DNA of 64,000 nucleotides, taken from the NCBI RefSeq assembly GCF_900091625.1, contig NZ_FMIC01000002.1, positions 7,068,001 through 7,132,000 on the forward strand, read 5' to 3'. The DNA comes from Micromonospora peucetia (GTDB lineage Bacteria > Actinomycetota > Actinomycetes > Mycobacteriales > Micromonosporaceae). The translations under genes and the position numbers were made by a program. Below, one piece after another: positions 63,830 through 64,000 of this stretch. A model generated the notes under the pieces. That model had not been told where the DNA came from, searched no databases, and saw only the letters and a list, made by a program, of their open reading frames with translations. Every line of letters starts with the position of its first letter. Within the stretch, counting starts at the first letter, position 1.

Positions 63830-64000
63830 ATGCAGAGCAGGTTCTCCCCCCTCACCACCCGGCCCCGGGCCGGCCGCCGCCGGCCGGGCCGGGGCGATCG
63901 TCCGCACGTCATCTACCTGGCCATCGGCTTCCCGCCGGCGGCGAAGAGCTCCGCCTACCGGATGCGGGAGACCGCCAACCAGTTCGCGGCCCAGGGCTGG
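63830..64000 (+). CDS. Glycosyltransferase N-terminus, cut by the window edge
   Basis: The first 57 residues are visible: an Arg/Gly-rich leader, then [20 protein letters not shown] and an [11 protein letters not shown] helix. This is the opening of a GT4 acceptor domain and is close in style to FFFPPSRASGVFRGRATANHF in the gene at 59334. The start is uncertain because the purine-rich GGAAGAG lies 15 nt upstream of this ATG. Confidence 0.6.
   Translation, partial: MQSRFSPLTTRPRAGRRRPGRGDRPHVIYLAIGFPPAAKSSAYRMRETANQFAAQGW

Overview
The window is G+C-rich DNA with many GTG and TTG starts, frequent 4-nt ATGA/GTGA stop-start overlaps, apparently leaderless promoters and a GlgE-type alpha-glucan pathway. 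This points to an actinomycete, most likely of the Micromonospora type. The genus is inferred from gene style; no rRNA marker is present. No rRNA, tRNA, CRISPR array, transposase or phage gene was seen.

Layout. (1) 0.1-8.8 kb is housekeeping and accessory: a zinc alcohol dehydrogenase, a Tat-exported class-A-beta-lactamase-like protein, a metallo-beta-lactamase-fold hydrolase, a dGTPase-like HD protein, the transcription accessory protein Tex with a long Gly/Gln/Arg tail, and a small unknown protein. (2) 9.1-27.4 kb is a Wzx/Wzy-type surface-polysaccharide locus. A rightward operon resembles the Pgl set for UDP-diacetylbacillosamine and its transfer to the lipid carrier (sugar phosphate transferase, aminotransferase, acetyltransferase, membrane 4,6-dehydratase). 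A leftward, translationally coupled operon encodes the UDP-N-acetyl-L-fucosamine enzymes (CapE/F/G type) with a WbuB-like glycosyltransferase. Next come a Wzy-like polymerase and a leftward operon with three glycosyltransferases, a Wzx-like flippase, an acyltransferase and a sugar epimerase. (3) 27.7-39.7 kb holds an NAD kinase and the GlgE pathway: pgm, glgC, divergent glgM, then glgE-glgB. (4) 40-51.5 kb is mixed: a secreted GHL10-type glycosidase, an App1-type phosphatase, two GT-C membrane proteins, YaaA, an unknown protein, and an orphan TAXI binding lipoprotein convergent with a two-component system. (5) 51.8-64 kb is a second glycan locus: a hexapeptide acetyltransferase, a UDP-sugar dehydrogenase, five glycosyltransferases including a tandem-type paralogous pair and a 754-residue multi-domain protein, a UDP-GlcNAc 2-epimerase, and a glycosyltransferase cut by the window edge.

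How the genes work together. Pgm, GlgC and GlgM should make maltose-1-phosphate from glucose phosphates; GlgE extends the glucan and GlgB branches it. The two glycan loci each supply unusual N-acetylated sugars together with transferases, flippase and polymerase for a cell-surface polymer. No chain-length regulator and no oligosaccharyltransferase lie in the window.

Most unusual non-coding signals: two families of dispersed long palindromes in intergenic gaps (arms reading CTGTCGAGCTG at 8.1, 28.8 and 47.9 kb plus a half copy at 34.3 kb; arms reading AGATCTTGG at 34.2 and 39.9 kb), most of them between convergent genes. There is also a recurring -10-like hexamer placed 6-7 nt before the start codon of at least six genes.
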